From assembly GCA_018398805.1 (NCBI GenBank), contig JAGFBZ010000184.1, positions 730,073 through 794,072 on the forward strand: 64,000 nucleotides of DNA, read 5' to 3'. The stretch comes from Hirundichthys speculiger (taxonomy: Eukaryota > Chordata > Actinopteri > Beloniformes > Exocoetidae). The position numbers and the translations under genes are program-made. Below, piece by piece: positions 47,830 to 59,410 of the stretch. The notes beneath the pieces were generated by a model. That model made no database searches, was not told the origin of the DNA, and worked only from the letters and a program-made list of their open reading frames with translations. The first letter of the stretch is position 1, and every line of letters starts with the position of its first letter.

Positions 47830-48291
47830 CAGTGCTGTACCGCATAATTTTCAAATGACCTCCTCCCCTTTCCGGTTGAAATTGGGCAAGTTCACTTTCT
47901 ACACAAAGTAGTTAAGTTCATAGTTCATAGAAAATAGTTCAGTTCATAGTTCACAGAAATTAAAATGAGCTAGTTCAGTTCACCATTTCAAAAAATGAAC
48001 TGAATAGTTAATTTTTTTGTAATTGACAGAAGCGACAGCCGTGTTGCCATGTTTGATTGCTTTCAGAAGATACATATCAGGCTCGTTTGTGGTGTATTTT
48101 AAATGAGGTTCGCTGGAAACTTGGCACGGTTTTGACAGTGCGTGAACTTTCAAAGAGCGTCGTTCACAATTGCCCAAATGAACTCGTTCACGCTCGTGAA
48201 GGGGAAAGTGAACACGCTCAGTTCACGTTCGCGAAAAATATCAACTAGTTCGTGAACTTTCGTTCAATGAACGCGTTCAGGTACAACACTG
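47830..48291. mobile_element. Nested hAT-like MITE (GTTCA-rich)
   Basis: CAGTGCTGTACC at the left and GGTACAACACTG at the right are near-perfect complements, and the interior is packed with 'AGTTCA', 'GAACTAGTTC' and 'TTCACG' words typical of a teleost hAT MITE family. A matching 8-bp duplication was not found, so the borders are tentative. Confidence 0.6.
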
Positions 48292-48547
48292 CACAGAACT
48301 CCTTTTTTGCTCTCTTCATCTTCGCTGTAAAGTGGGCTGTGATGGGACGCACGTGATGGCATGTGTTGCACCTGTCGACACGCCCCCATGAGTTGATTGA
48401 ATTACGTAGCTTAAAAACAAAATTGACCGTTAGTATTAATCGGTTAGAGCTACTGTTATCGGTTAACGGTTAACCATGTGCATCCCTACTTACAACAAAA
48501 ATTTGCATTCAATATTTGACTTGGTGAGTGTATATATGTATATATAT

Positions 48548-49530
48548 TAGGGAATGCAACGGTACTCTGTAAAATACAGTATGGTTCGGGACGACCTGCA
48601 CGGGACAATACCCTTTTATGTCCCGCGGTATTTATATTCCAATAACTTTGCATTGGACTTGCACATGAGCGTGCGTGCCTTTTAGGCAACAGGCCCGCCA
48701 CTGCATGTCAATGTCCACTTGCCTCCGCTCACTCATAGTGACCAGCCTATCACACTTTGGTCGGTTGGCTGCAGGTCAAAGACACAGAAAAAAAAAAAAA
48801 AAAAAAAAAAGCAGGTATGGCCAGCGGTAGCAGAGAAATTGGAAAAAACCTTTTTTAATCACCGGTGTGGGAGCATTTTCGTTTTGCTGTCGAATACACC
48901 AGCGAGGGAGTGAAAACAGTTAACAGAACACAATCTTCCACCTCCCTTAACCTTCGATCTTACCTGCGTAAGATCCAGGTGTTACCAGTTGTGCGTCTTG
49001 GCGCAGCTGATGTACTTTTTAAAATACTGCAGAACTAATCATTGGATGCACATTTAAAGATCACGAACAATTAATGTTCCTGTCCCGCATCCAACCTTTT
49101 CCAGCTTGACACCAGAGACAAAGATCTCCTTGGTTTCCTCCACAGCAAACATCTGAATGAGATTCATGCCACAGCTGTACAGACTGACGTGTCTGGCCTT
49201 GACTATTCCGACATCCACCACAACTGCAGACCAGACATCCTCTGACCTCAAGAGAATAAAAACATATGCAAGTAATACGGTGATGCGTAATCGAGAGGTA
49301 GAGCTGTTTGTGCACGTCCACATGTGACCAGGTGGACACACATTTATTCCATTTGGACGCGCTCTTTTACGCGCCGACATTCGAGTTGCACTTTCCGCAA
49401 ACTCAGTATCTTGTGATCGCGGGTTTAGGGTAGCGGGTGGTCTGAAACTGTACAGAATCCGTACCGAAACCATGACACAAAAACCGCGGTACGGACCGTA
49501 CCGTGAGCCACCTGTACCGTTGCACCCCTA
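48548..49530. mobile_element. hAT-like element with TAGGG..GCAACGGTAC termini, copy 1
   Basis: TAGGGAATGCAACGGTACTC at the left and GTACCGTTGCACCCCTA at the right pair as terminal inverted repeats; ATATATAT flanks both sides. The interior contains the 'GTGCGTCTTGGCGCAGCTGA' module (48990) and a hAT C-terminal module (49130-49310) followed by TAGCGG-type text. It is a deletion derivative. Confidence 0.8.
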
Positions 49531-49539
49531 ATATATATA

Positions 49540-49896
49540 CAGTCATGGAAAAAATTATTAGACCACCCTTGTTTTCTTCAATTTCTTGTCCATTTTAATG
49601 CCTGGTACAACTAAAGGTACATTTGTTTGGACAAACATAACGATAACCACAAAGATTGCTCATAAGAGTTTTATTTAAGAGCTGATATCTTACCATTTTC
49701 CATGGTTTTCTTGATTATAACCTAAATCACTTAAGTTTTTACATCAATAACTATGGCGTTGTACTGCCAAAAACACTGCTTTTATGCATTCAGTGTTTTC
49801 TTTTCTGTCTGTTTTAGTCACATAATGATGTTAAGTGGTACCAGGTATTAAAATGAACAAGAAAGTGAAGTGGTCTAATAATTTTTTCCATGACTG
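49540..49896 (-). mobile_element. Tc1/mariner-type MITE, copy 2
   Basis: Same family as 24276-24641 but inverted: its right half reads as the complement of the other's left half (GTCTGTTTTAGTCACAT...). Both ends are CAGTCATGG/CCATGACTG with TA flanks. It lies between two hAT copies of one family, in a short (TA)n spacer. Confidence 0.92.
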
Positions 49897-49903
49897 TATA
49901 TAT

Positions 49904-50690
49904 TAGGATGCAACGGTACTCTGTAAAATACCGAACCGTTCGGTACGACCTGCACGGGACAATACGCTTTTATGTCCCGCAGTATTTATGGTCCAATAAC
50001 TTTGCATTGGACTTGGACGTGAGTGTGCGTGCCTTTTAGGCAACAGCCCCGCCACTGCATGTCAATGTCCACTCGCCTCCGCTCACTCACAGTGACTAGC
50101 CTATCACACTTTGGCCAGTTGGCTGCAGCTCATAGACGCAGAAAAAAAAAAAGCAGGTATGGCCAGCAGTAGCAGAGAAATTGGGAAAAACTTTTTTTAA
50201 TCACCGGTGTGGGAGCATATCGGTTTTGCTGTTGAATACACTGACGAGGGAGTGAAAACAGTTAACAGAACGCAATCTTCAACCTCCCTAAACACGGATC
50301 TTACCTGTGTAAGATCCAGTTGTTACCAGTTGTGCGTCTTGGCACAGCTGATGTGCTTTTTAAAATACTGCAGAACAAATCGTTGGATGCGCATTTAAAG
50401 ATCACAAACAATTAATGTTCCTGTCCCTCCTCGACCACCAACAGTTTCAGACAAACCGGAAATAAATTCCAGCATCCAACCTTTTACAGCTTGACACCAG
50501 CGACAAAGATCTCCTTGGTTTCCTACACAGCAAACATCTGAATGAGATCATGCCACAGCTGTACAGACTGACGTGTCTGGCCGTGACTATTCCGAGATCC
50601 ACCACAACTGCTGACCAGACATTCTCTGACCTCAAGAGAATAAAAACGTATGCAAGTAATACGGTGATGCGTTATCAAGAGGTAGAGCCG
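49904..50690 (+). mobile_element. hAT-like element copy 2, right-truncated
   Basis: TAGGATGCAACGGTACTCTG opens a copy that follows 48548-49310 almost base for base, with about 90% identity by eye, up to 'GAGGTAGAGCCG' near 50690, where it stops without a right terminus. The BED-like start 'MASSSREIGKNFF' (50160-50200) and the hAT C-terminal motif are both visible on the + strand. Confidence 0.8.
50525..50690 (+). pseudogene. hAT transposase C-terminal (dimerisation) fragment
   Basis: In one frame the + strand reads 'HLNEIMPQLYRLTCLAVTIP' then RSTTTADQTFSDLKRIKTYASN. Functional relatives have VERSFSALKRIKTYARNT at this position, the hallmark of the hAT C-terminal dimerisation region. Equivalent decayed pieces are at 34105-34180, 49150-49300 and 53650-53780. 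Upstream frames are broken. Confidence 0.8.
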
Positions 50691-51197
50691 AATTTGTATT
50701 TACTGTCGCTGTGAGTTAAGTTACCACCGCGGGGTGCGGTAAAGTTTGTTTCACATCTGACATTCGCGTATTTTTTTCTCTTTAAACTTTAATAACGCCA
50801 TGAAAACGGCACCGATTTTATCCAGGTTGGTATCATTTTATTAGATAAAAGTATGCCAGAAATTTCACAAGTGTCATCAACCCTCCAAGCTCAATGAGTG
50901 TGGCAAAAATTCGAAGGAACAGCGCTGAATGTCCTTCTGAGTATCTCGCTGCTGCCGTGGAGCTTAGGGACCATCAGCAAATTACTCTTGTCAAGCAGCA
51001 GCCCAACAAAATACACTAAGAAGCTGATGAATTAAGCCCCCAAAAAGTATGGCAGCATTGGTGGACTCCCGGTTTTCAAATTCAACGCTTAAAAAAAAAA
51101 TAAAGCAGATCCCTGTGACCTTGTATAGGACAAAATGGGTAAAGATGATGGATGGATGGATGGCTAAACAGAACTGTATGGGCATATATATATGTAT

Positions 51198-51372
51198 AAA
51201 CCTTTTGAGGTGCTAGTAGCCTTTATTAACAGTGAGAGAGACATGAAAACAGGGCAGAGATAGAACATGCAGCAAATGGTCACAGCCCAGAAGTCAAACC
51301 TGCGACCACCACGGAAGGACTGTAGCCTTCGTACATGAGCCGCCTGCCCAAACCACTGCGCTACCAGGGTTA
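51198..51372 (-). repeat. tRNA-derived SINE, copy A
   Basis: On the minus strand it starts near 51372 with CCCTGGTAGCGCAGTGGTTT, giving an A-box-like TAGCGCAGTGG, followed 50-60 bp later by a B-box-like GGTTTGACTTC. The 3' part shares GGTCACAGCCCAG/TAGTAGCCTTTATTAA with the copies at 54137, 59236 and 63661. Confidence 0.75.
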
Positions 51373-53129
51373 GGAGCATGTTATGTTAACTAACAACTCC
51401 ATGCTGAAGGAGAGGGTGCTTGGCATATTGTAGATTGGAGGTTAGTAATTATTTTAAGCAATAGAAGGTGCTCCTTCAAATATTTTTGGATGGTAGCACT
51501 TTTTATTTAGATTGGATGGGTCTTGCTGTTAAAAGATACCCCAGTTCTGTCATAGCATTACCCTGCATAGTATTATTAACTATAATAAATAACTACAATA
51601 ATTATTGACTATTATGATAATTAACTTTAACTTTTTCTGTCTTTTACTCATCACATCTTGAAATCAACAACATATCAGGAAAAATCAACCACAGTTTGAA
51701 ATCTAATACTCCACCAGGAATAGTCAGGTACCAGACATCTACCTGATGCATCCAGGACTTGTCTTTTTCTCCCTGGCCCTACTGTAATGCATATATGCTC
51801 ATGCTCTCTTTTGTGCTCTCATGAATGTCTTTTTAATAAATGTTACCTCTCTTTTCTTTCTTCTATGAAGGAGAAAAAGTCATGTAGACTTATGGTCTTT
51901 ATTATAGGGTTGTATTGTCACTTTATATATGTTCCTGGCTCTCTCCTTTTTTCCTCTTCTATCTTTTTTCTCTGTTGTTTTTTTTTTCAAAGATCATTTT
52001 CTTTTTCCTCTCTTTCTCTTTCTCTTGCTACCTCATTTATCTCTCATTCTCTTCTCCTTTTTACTGTCTTCCTCATCCACCTTCTTTGCCCTTCCTTCTT
52101 TCCCTCTCATTTTCCTCACACTAGCTATCCCCCTCTCCCTCTCCATCTCCCTGGGGACAATTTTCTTTTCTTAAATAAACTGTCATAGCTAGTGTTAAAA
52201 TATGGGCCTTACATGAGGTGAGCGCAGCAAGGCAAAGGCATGGGCCCCTGGGCTAGTATAAAACATGGATAATATGCTGTGAGAGGTAATTGTATCTTTT
52301 AGCACTGAGATGAGTAGAACAAATGTGTCTCTTCCCTATAGTCTCTCTCTCTCTCCTTTTTTCTCTTCCTCCTCCCTTCCTCTTCCTTTTCCTATCTCTT
52401 CCTTTACACTCTGCAGTTGTACTAATATAATATAGAAAATATTGGCTGTATATCATAAGTGGTTACAGTTCACAGTGGGTGAGGGCATGTTTGGGTGGCT
52501 GGGGGAGGACGACAGGGTGAGAAATGCTTGGAGTGTAAATAACAGCAGAGAAAGAAAGATAAAGGGAAGGGTGATATTATGCTCCGAGATGTTAAAGTGG
52601 CAAGCTGGTGACACAAAGTTAGAATCCAGTTTTTGATTTCATTCACTTTGGTTTGTGTGTAGAGAACATGAATATCTGGAGCTTTCAGCAGCTTGTTTTC
52701 AAATTCAATTAAACTCAAATTAAAAATCCTTTATTGATCCCCAAAGGAAAATTACATTTTTGGGGTTAAGTTGATCCTATTTCTGAAGTTTGGGATGATA
52801 CAAAATTTTAATATGTAGCATATTTAACATTACAAGTTTTCAGTTGTAATGTTGTAATCAGTCTACTAAAGTAATGGCATTATGTCATTCAGACATAAAC
52901 AACAGACAAAATAAATAATTTTGCTCATGTTGTTACAAGACAATGTTCTGCTGGGAGAGCCTACATTCTGGCATTCATATTGATCTTGACACTTGCTAGC
53001 TACCTAGACATACCTTGACAAATGGCCCCATCGCTTGAATTAACTAATTAAAAATTAATTAATTAAAAAGCGTGATTTGGCCTCAGTTGAACCCCTGAGA
53101 AAATGGCAGAGATTGTCTTAAATTGGCTT

Positions 53130-53243
53130 GCTCGCCAGTTTAACCATAGATGACCAGAGCGTGTTTACCGGCAGCGCACCAACTATCTGGGACTTTCAGG
53201 TAGCCTATAGGAATTGTTTTTGTGTAAAGAAAAAAAAAAAACC

Positions 53244-53334
<91 letters not shown>

Positions 53335-54018
53335 CTACTTTCTACCACTGAGCGCATTTCGGGTGCTCTCAGCGCAAGGAGAAGGCCAGTGCACAGTACA
53401 AAAAACTCCACTACAGTGTTCTGGAAAACCTCATCTGCCAGTTACAGATTAGTGTTCCTGTCCCTCCTCGACCACCAGCAGTTTCAGACATATCGGAAAT
53501 GAATTCCCGCATCCAACCTTTTCCAGCTTGACACCAGAGCCATGGAGCTCTATTTGATGATCTGACCTGTTTCAAAACAGAAGTGACTGTGATGTAGGCC
53601 ATGATGGATTTTTAAGGGAAATGTCCCAAAGATCTCCTTGGTTTCCTCCACAGCAAACATCTGAATGAGATCATGCCACAGCTGTACAGACTGACGTGTC
53701 TGGCCGTGATTATTCCCATATCAACCACAACTGCTGACTAGACACCCTCTGCCCTCATACTGTGATGCGTAATCGAGAGGTAGAGCCGCTTGTGCATGAC
53801 CCGAAGCCCGCGATCGCAAGATACCGAGTTTGCGGAAAGGGCAAAAGACACACCCATTGCCACACCAACAATGTGAGTAAGGGAGTCGGCATAATGGGTC
53901 GTGGCTTTAAGGAAGCGGAAGATTGCATTAGTGGTTAGCGGAGGTTTCCAAACCCGCAATTTGCGGGTAGCGGCTGGCTTGTAGCTGCGTGTGGGAAGTG
54001 TGTGATCGGGGCCTAAGT
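53130..54018 (+). mobile_element. Composite hAT-like/GGGCCC transposon remnant with (TA)43 inside
   Basis: It opens with 'GCGTGTTTACCGGCAGCGCA', whose complement occurs near 33575-33600. It continues after the (TA)n tract with 'CTACCACTGAGCGCATTTCG' (also at 33990), the hAT C-terminal module (53645-53790) and the TAGCGG tail with GATCGGGGCC at about 54004-54013. A 90-bp unrelated piece (53540-53625) interrupts it. Confidence 0.65.
53246..53331 (+). repeat. (TA)43 microsatellite
   Basis: Eighty-six bases of uninterrupted TA, preceded by an A-run. Long TA tracts extrude as cruciforms and are length-variable, so the exact count may differ between individuals or assemblies. Confidence 0.95.
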
Positions 54019-54136
54019 GTTTGCATCTCAAACTCTCTCAAACTCTCTGAACAGCTGACAAGGTTGCGTTTTTTTCTCTCTGCTTATATGGGGTATTTTA
54101 ATTAAAACTTCTAATAAAGCCATTCCTAAGACTGTT

Positions 54137-54243
54137 TGGGAACTTGTAGCCTTTATTTGAAAATCAAGAGACATGAAAGGCAGAGTGAGGGAGGGTGACA
54201 GGCAGCCAGCCAGGCTGGGACTCAAACCTGTACTGGCTGGAAC
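54137..54243 (-). repeat. tRNA-derived SINE, copy B (truncated)
   Basis: Minus strand: CAGGTTTGAGTCCCAGCCTG contains a good B box (GGTTTGAGTCC); the A-box half is missing. The 3' part with TTTATTTGAAAATCAAGAGA corresponds to the other copies. Confidence 0.65.
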
Positions 54244-55364
54244 AAGTACCTGACAACATTTGTGTTTTGATAGGCTGACAATATATGAATACATTTGTAA
54301 GCAAGTCTGCAGCAGACAAATATAGGTGAAAGATGGAGGCAGGTCAGTGTGAAAATAAATGCCCTCACTACAGGTGAAAAAGATAGTGACAGATAAAATC
54401 AATATAATTCATATAAGTACATGTAAATCTGACTTATTAAGAAATATATAAATGTTACTAGGTGTGACATCGAAAGTTTACTATCCTGACTTTTACAGTA
54501 GATGGACCATGGTGCTTGTTTCAGATATAAAGGTCCAATGTTCCCTTGACATTAGATAAATAAAACATTTCCTTGTCTGAAAGGGAGTTAGGACAGTGCC
54601 TTACCTTGCTCAGTGCAATGTTAAAATGTGGACAATTAACATAAATAACTTATAGGATTGACTTTTTCCTCAATTTCAAAAGCTTTTTGATAGAATCCTA
54701 CAGAATCCTAAATGCGGGTAGATAATAAAATCCCAAATACATAAATCCTAGAAATTGATAGATTTAGTTGGTTAATGCTCAAGACTGTTTCATTAATAGA
54801 CTTTAATCAAAATAAGACTTGAAATGTTTTAACCACTCTATCTTACTCAGTACTAATATATATCTTTCTTAACTTCTGTTCTATCCTTTTTTCCTTGATG
54901 TTTTATTCAGTTTCCTCTTTAGTTTCTCCCAAGTTTTACATTTGCATTTCTTTTCTTTGACATTTAAGAATGGAGCATAATAGAGTAAATATTTCCATGA
55001 TGAAGATGGAAAGTTATATTTTATGATGTATTTCTGAACCATATGAAGATGAGGACACCCCCTTTTTATAGTCATTTAAAAAACTGAAGAGACCTCCTGT
55101 CTCACATCTAGAAGATTTATTCTTATTTAGTTTACTGGATGTTTCCTTTCTTTATACCTCATTTTAATAATATAAAGAAAAGTCCTGCCTCATCGCCTCT
55201 ATGTCATATCACCTCTTTTGAAATTTTTTGTACACTTTCACTCTATGTTTCCATGTGTGTCGCTTCATTTTTATTTTTTTTACTTTCATTCACAAATCTT
55301 TGGAATTTTACATGTTTTTATTGTTATCAGAATTATTATTGAAACATCCATCCATTCCCATCCA

Positions 55365-55450
55365 TCTGCTTTGTCCTGTTAACAGACCCAGCTGTCATCG
55401 AGCAAGGACCAGTACAGCTTTGACTGGTTACCAGTCCATCATTAGACCCT
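55365..55450 (+). repeat. Third relic of the common teleost interspersed repeat
   Basis: 'CCCAGCTGTCATCGAGCAAG' and 'GGTTACCAGTCCATCATTAG' parallel the copies at 18985 and 21001. Only about 85 bp remain. Confidence 0.5.
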
Positions 55451-56927
55451 TTTAAATATAACTGAATTTAGCACTGATAATCTGCTTTCAAGTTAACATC
55501 AACCTTCTTTGCACTCAAAGGTTTTAAAAATACATTCAAAAAAGTACTATTATTTTTTTAATGAGTGGTGTCATTGAAATTGACTAAAAATGATTTTTTT
55601 TAAAAAGGAGACAGTGACAATTAAAAAACAGAGATGGAAGATAAACAGAAAGAAAATAACAGGTCTGTCCATACCAAGCCCAGGATGTCCTGGATGTGGT
55701 CTGATACGGGTCACAGTTGGTTCAAGTTCTTGGTAAATGATCCAGAAAGTACGGCCAACAGACACCCAACTCCTCTACTTACTATCCATGTACTTTATCT
55801 GCCTGTCAATGCTGAGTCCGTGATTATTTATTTTGGTCAACTCGCGCCACTGCCATTAGTACAAACACAATCACAATTTGCTCACCACAATCAAGGCAAA
55901 AGCAGAAGGTATTCTGACACAGTGCTGCTTTTATGTACTTTAAATAATGAACGATGTTGCATATTGATGCGAGATTTTCAAATAGACTTTTTTTGGTACC
56001 TAGAATACTTACCTGGCCAATTTTTTTTCCAAGATTAAGAACATACAATTATCTTTTGATATTTAAATATCAGGAATAACAGCTTTTAGATCGCTGCCCT
56101 GTTTTCTTGCTACCTCTTACTTCTGTGGCCTACAGCTACAAAGTGAGCTTGAAAGAAAGACTTGTCCACACTGTGTACTGAGCCATGCCTTGGCAGGAGT
56201 GTGAAAATCGAGAAGAGCTTTAGTCAAAATGCCAGTCTACAGATCACTAAAAGCTTTCCACTCAAGGCTTCCCTGGGCTTTTAGAGAGGCTTATGTGGTA
56301 GTATTGCCAGTGGGTGAATTTTGCACAGCAAGAGGATGCTTGAAACTCCCAAAGAGCACAAAACAAACAACAACAACAAAAAAACCTTTCAGTAGCAAAG
56401 TTGAAGGATGTTTTTTTTTTTTAAAGGAAAAACTATGAAACTATAACTGTAAATGAAAGAAATACAAACTTGATTCTGAAATGAAATGTAGTTCAATGTA
56501 GTGTATATTTCCTTTTGCATCTTCTATAGTTTATGGTAAAACTGATGACAATTTTACTGTGATCAGTTTTGCTGTCTTTATGATTAATTTTTACATAACT
56601 TGAGCCTTTTTCAGGAATGTTGGTGTAGAAAATGTGTTCACTGTAAGCAACCAGGCCATTCCAATTAATTCAATGGCAGAGACTATGGGTGATGCAGGAG
56701 TTAAGATTCAGTATCAAAGCTTGTTTTGAACTGAACCCTACTACATTTACTCCTCCAGTTTACAGGTGAGAAAACAGGTGAAAACACAACAATACTTTTG
56801 ATGCTTTTACTGGCTTCAGCCTCTTAATATTTAGACATGGAATTCTGTCTTATTGGACAATAATGGCTTGAATGTACTCAGTATGCATGCACAAAGTGTA
56901 TTTGAAATTAGTAGATGTATGAGAATA

Positions 56928-58933
56928 ACAACCCCAATTCCAAAACAGTTGTGACTCTGTGTAAAACGATAATAAAAACAGAATAAATGATTCACAAATC
57001 TCATAAACCCATATTATATTCCCAATAGAACACAAAGAACATATCCGATGTTGGAACTGAGACATTTTAACACTGCTTGGAAAACATTAGCTAATTTTGA
57101 CTTTAATAGCAGCAACACATCTCAGAAAATTCAGATGCAAAAGAGGCTTGAAAAGTAATTGGTGCAAATGGAGGAGCATTAGACAACTAATTAGGTCAAT
57201 TGGCAAAAGGTCAGTGATATGACTGGGTATAAAAGGAGCATTTCAGAGAAGCAGAGCTACTTGGATGTAAAGATTGGTTGAGCTTCACCAATCTTGAAAA
57301 TCCATGTCTAAAACTTGTGGAACAATTTTAGGAAAAATTCCTCAATGTATAATGACAAAGATCTTAAAGATCCCACCATCTACATTACATCATATCAAAC
57401 GATTCAGACATCAGGAGGAGTGTCTGCGCACATGGGACAAGGTCCAAGGTCCAAACTGGATGTGTGTGATCATTGGGCCACTGCATTTAAAACAGACATG
57501 ATTCATCACTGCTTGGGCTCAGGAACACTTCCAGAAATCACTGTCTGTGAACACAGTTCTCCATCCAACCCACAAATACAAGTTAAAGTTGTATTATGCA
57601 AGGACACAGTCATATGTGGACACAATCCAGAAACACTGACATCTTCTCTGGGCCATAGCTCATCTAAAATGGTCTGAGGAAGAATGGAAAGCTGTCAGGT
57701 GAATCAAAATTTGAAATTCTTTTTGGAAACCATTGACAACCTGTCCTGCAGACTTAAGAGGAGTGGGATCATCCAGCTTGTTATCAGTGGACAGTTCAAA
57801 AGCCTATATGGCTGAATGTATGAGGTTGCATTAGTGTCTATGGTGTGAGCAGTTTAAGTCTTAGAGCATCATATGCTCCAATCCAGACATCTCATCCAGA
57901 CAGTGCCTCTTTCAGGGAGGGCCTTGCATATTTCAGCAAGACAATGTAAACCCATATAATGCATCCCTTACAACAGCATGACTTCACAGGAGAAGGGTCC
58001 AGGTGCTGAACTGGCCTATCTGCAGTCCAGATCTTTCACCAAGAGAAAACGATTGGTGCATCATAAATGAAAGGTCTGGCAACAAAGGCCCAGGACTGTT
58101 GGGCAGCTAGAATCCTCTATCAGACAAGAATGGGACAACATTCATCTTCTAAAACTCCAGCAATTTTGTCTCCTCACTTCCCAGATGTTTACAGACACTT
58201 GTCAAAAGAAGAGCGGATGCTTCACAATAGTATACTTCACCGTGGTCCAACTTTTTTTTTTATGTGTTGCTGCTATCAAAATAAAATTGAGCTAATATTT
58301 TTCATGAAGATTTCTTTCAGTTTCAACATCTGATGTGTTTTTTTTATGTTGTACAGTCATCACTCACACTTCACGGTCTCAGCAATCACAGTCTCAGTAC
58401 ATAGCGGAGGCTTAAAAAATATTCATGGAAAAAAAATATTTAAAAAAATAAATAAAAAAATTCAAATGAAGCGTGTGGGGCTGAAGCGGAACCCATCACA
58501 TCAACAACGAGTCTCGTGAAGCAACAAGAGCCGACACGGGAGGCCCCTTTAACGAAAATTGAGGCCTGTGATTGGCTGCTATGACGGGCATTACTGTGCC
58601 GTCGGTTGTCTGTATGCTGATTGGCTGACACATGACCCCGCATCTTCCATCTCTTGCTCTCGTCAGCCACGCACAGAGGAGAGATCGTCAAAGTGAGTGT
58701 ACGTTCCGTAGATTTTGCGTACGCGCATACATGTATACTGTATGTACATGTACATGTACATCCACATCGCTGTTTTCACCATTTGCGGGGGGGGGGGTCA
58801 CAGCCCCCATTAACCGCGAAGTGTGAGGAATTACTGTATTGGGACTTAAATATGGTTTATGAGATTTGAAAATAATTGCATTCTGTTTTTATTTGTTTTA
58901 CATATTGTTTCAACTTTTTTGGGATTGGATTAT
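56928..58933 (+). mobile_element. Mariner/Tc1-related transposon (ACAACCCCAATTCC termini)
   Basis: The left end ACAACCCCAATTCCAAAACA pairs with the diverged right end (CAACTTTTTTGGGATTGG) near 58911-58928. On the + strand near 57915-57950 a decayed 'FQQDNVNP' and near 58015-58040 'WPICSPDLSP.EN' appear, the two halves of a DDE catalytic site. The family is widespread in teleosts. A pogo-like MITE interrupts its right end. No frame longer than about 120 codons survives. Confidence 0.8.
58354..58836. mobile_element. Pogo/Tigger-like MITE nested in the mariner-like element
   Basis: CAGTCATCACTCACACTTCA at the left and GAAGTGTGAGGAATTACTG at the right pair as terminal inverted repeats flanked by TA. 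The 'CAGTAATCCCTC' type terminus is that of pogo/Tigger elements. Removing it rejoins the host element ('TTTTTTATGTTGTA' to 'TTGGGACTTAAATATGG'). Confidence 0.8.
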
Positions 58934-59235
58934 TTTTTATATACTTTGTAAAAATACTAAATAACATAAAATTCAGTTTGCTTTTTCTTAACTTTTATTC
59001 AGGTAATAAGGAAAGTTATTACCTTGTTTTCTATATGGAATTATTGCAAATTCTCTGTTTTCGTCTATCATTTTCCAAATGGTGAGGCTTTTTTTGGGTC
59101 CTGTGTTATTGGTAGTTGAAGGCTCTGAGCAAAATGAAAAGAAATCTGAGCAATGCAACACTGACACTACATAAGATAAGTTGTGATACCACACCAGGAC
59201 ATGTGAAAAAGTTACTTTATATTATACTGAAAATT

Positions 59236-59410
59236 TGGCACCAGTGGTTTATATTCTCCAAAGTAGGCAGATGGGAAAATGGGGCACTGAATGGGGGAAA
59301 GACAAGGAGCAAAGGGCCACAGGGTGGGCCTCAAACCTGGACTGGCTGCTTGAGGACTGAAACCTCTGTACATGCGCCACTGCTCAGCCAGTTGAACTAT
59401 CTGGTACCCT
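59236..59410 (-). repeat. tRNA-derived SINE, copy C
   Basis: Minus strand: CCAGGTTTGAGGCCCACCCT carries a B box, preceded by GAGCAGTGGCGCATGTACAG. The body AGGGCCACAGGGTGGGCCTC and the tail resemble copies A and D. The 5' end is altered. Confidence 0.65.

Larger units (their letters stand above)
47111..48488 (-). mobile_element. hAT element with perfect 8-bp duplication
   Basis: TAGGGATGCACATTTTGGAT at the left and ATGTGCATCCCTA at the right are terminal inverted repeats; CTTACAAC flanks both sides (47103-47110 and 48489-48496). Long 'AACCGTTAACCG' subterminal words recur at both ends. The minus strand holds transposase remnants. A further element seems inserted at about 47830-48291. Confidence 0.92.

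Noticed and set aside
47830..48291. Clean 8-bp target duplication for the GTTCA-rich MITE
   Set aside because: The flanks GAGCATTT and CACAGAAC do not match, so the borders stay tentative.
51787..52188. 133-codon Phe/Ser/Leu-rich frame as a membrane protein
   Set aside because: It is a translation of a CT-rich low-complexity tract open in several frames at once, with no conserved motif.
53128..53502. Protein with a long Tyr-Ile repeat
   Set aside because: It is the translation of the (TA)43 microsatellite inside a transposon remnant.
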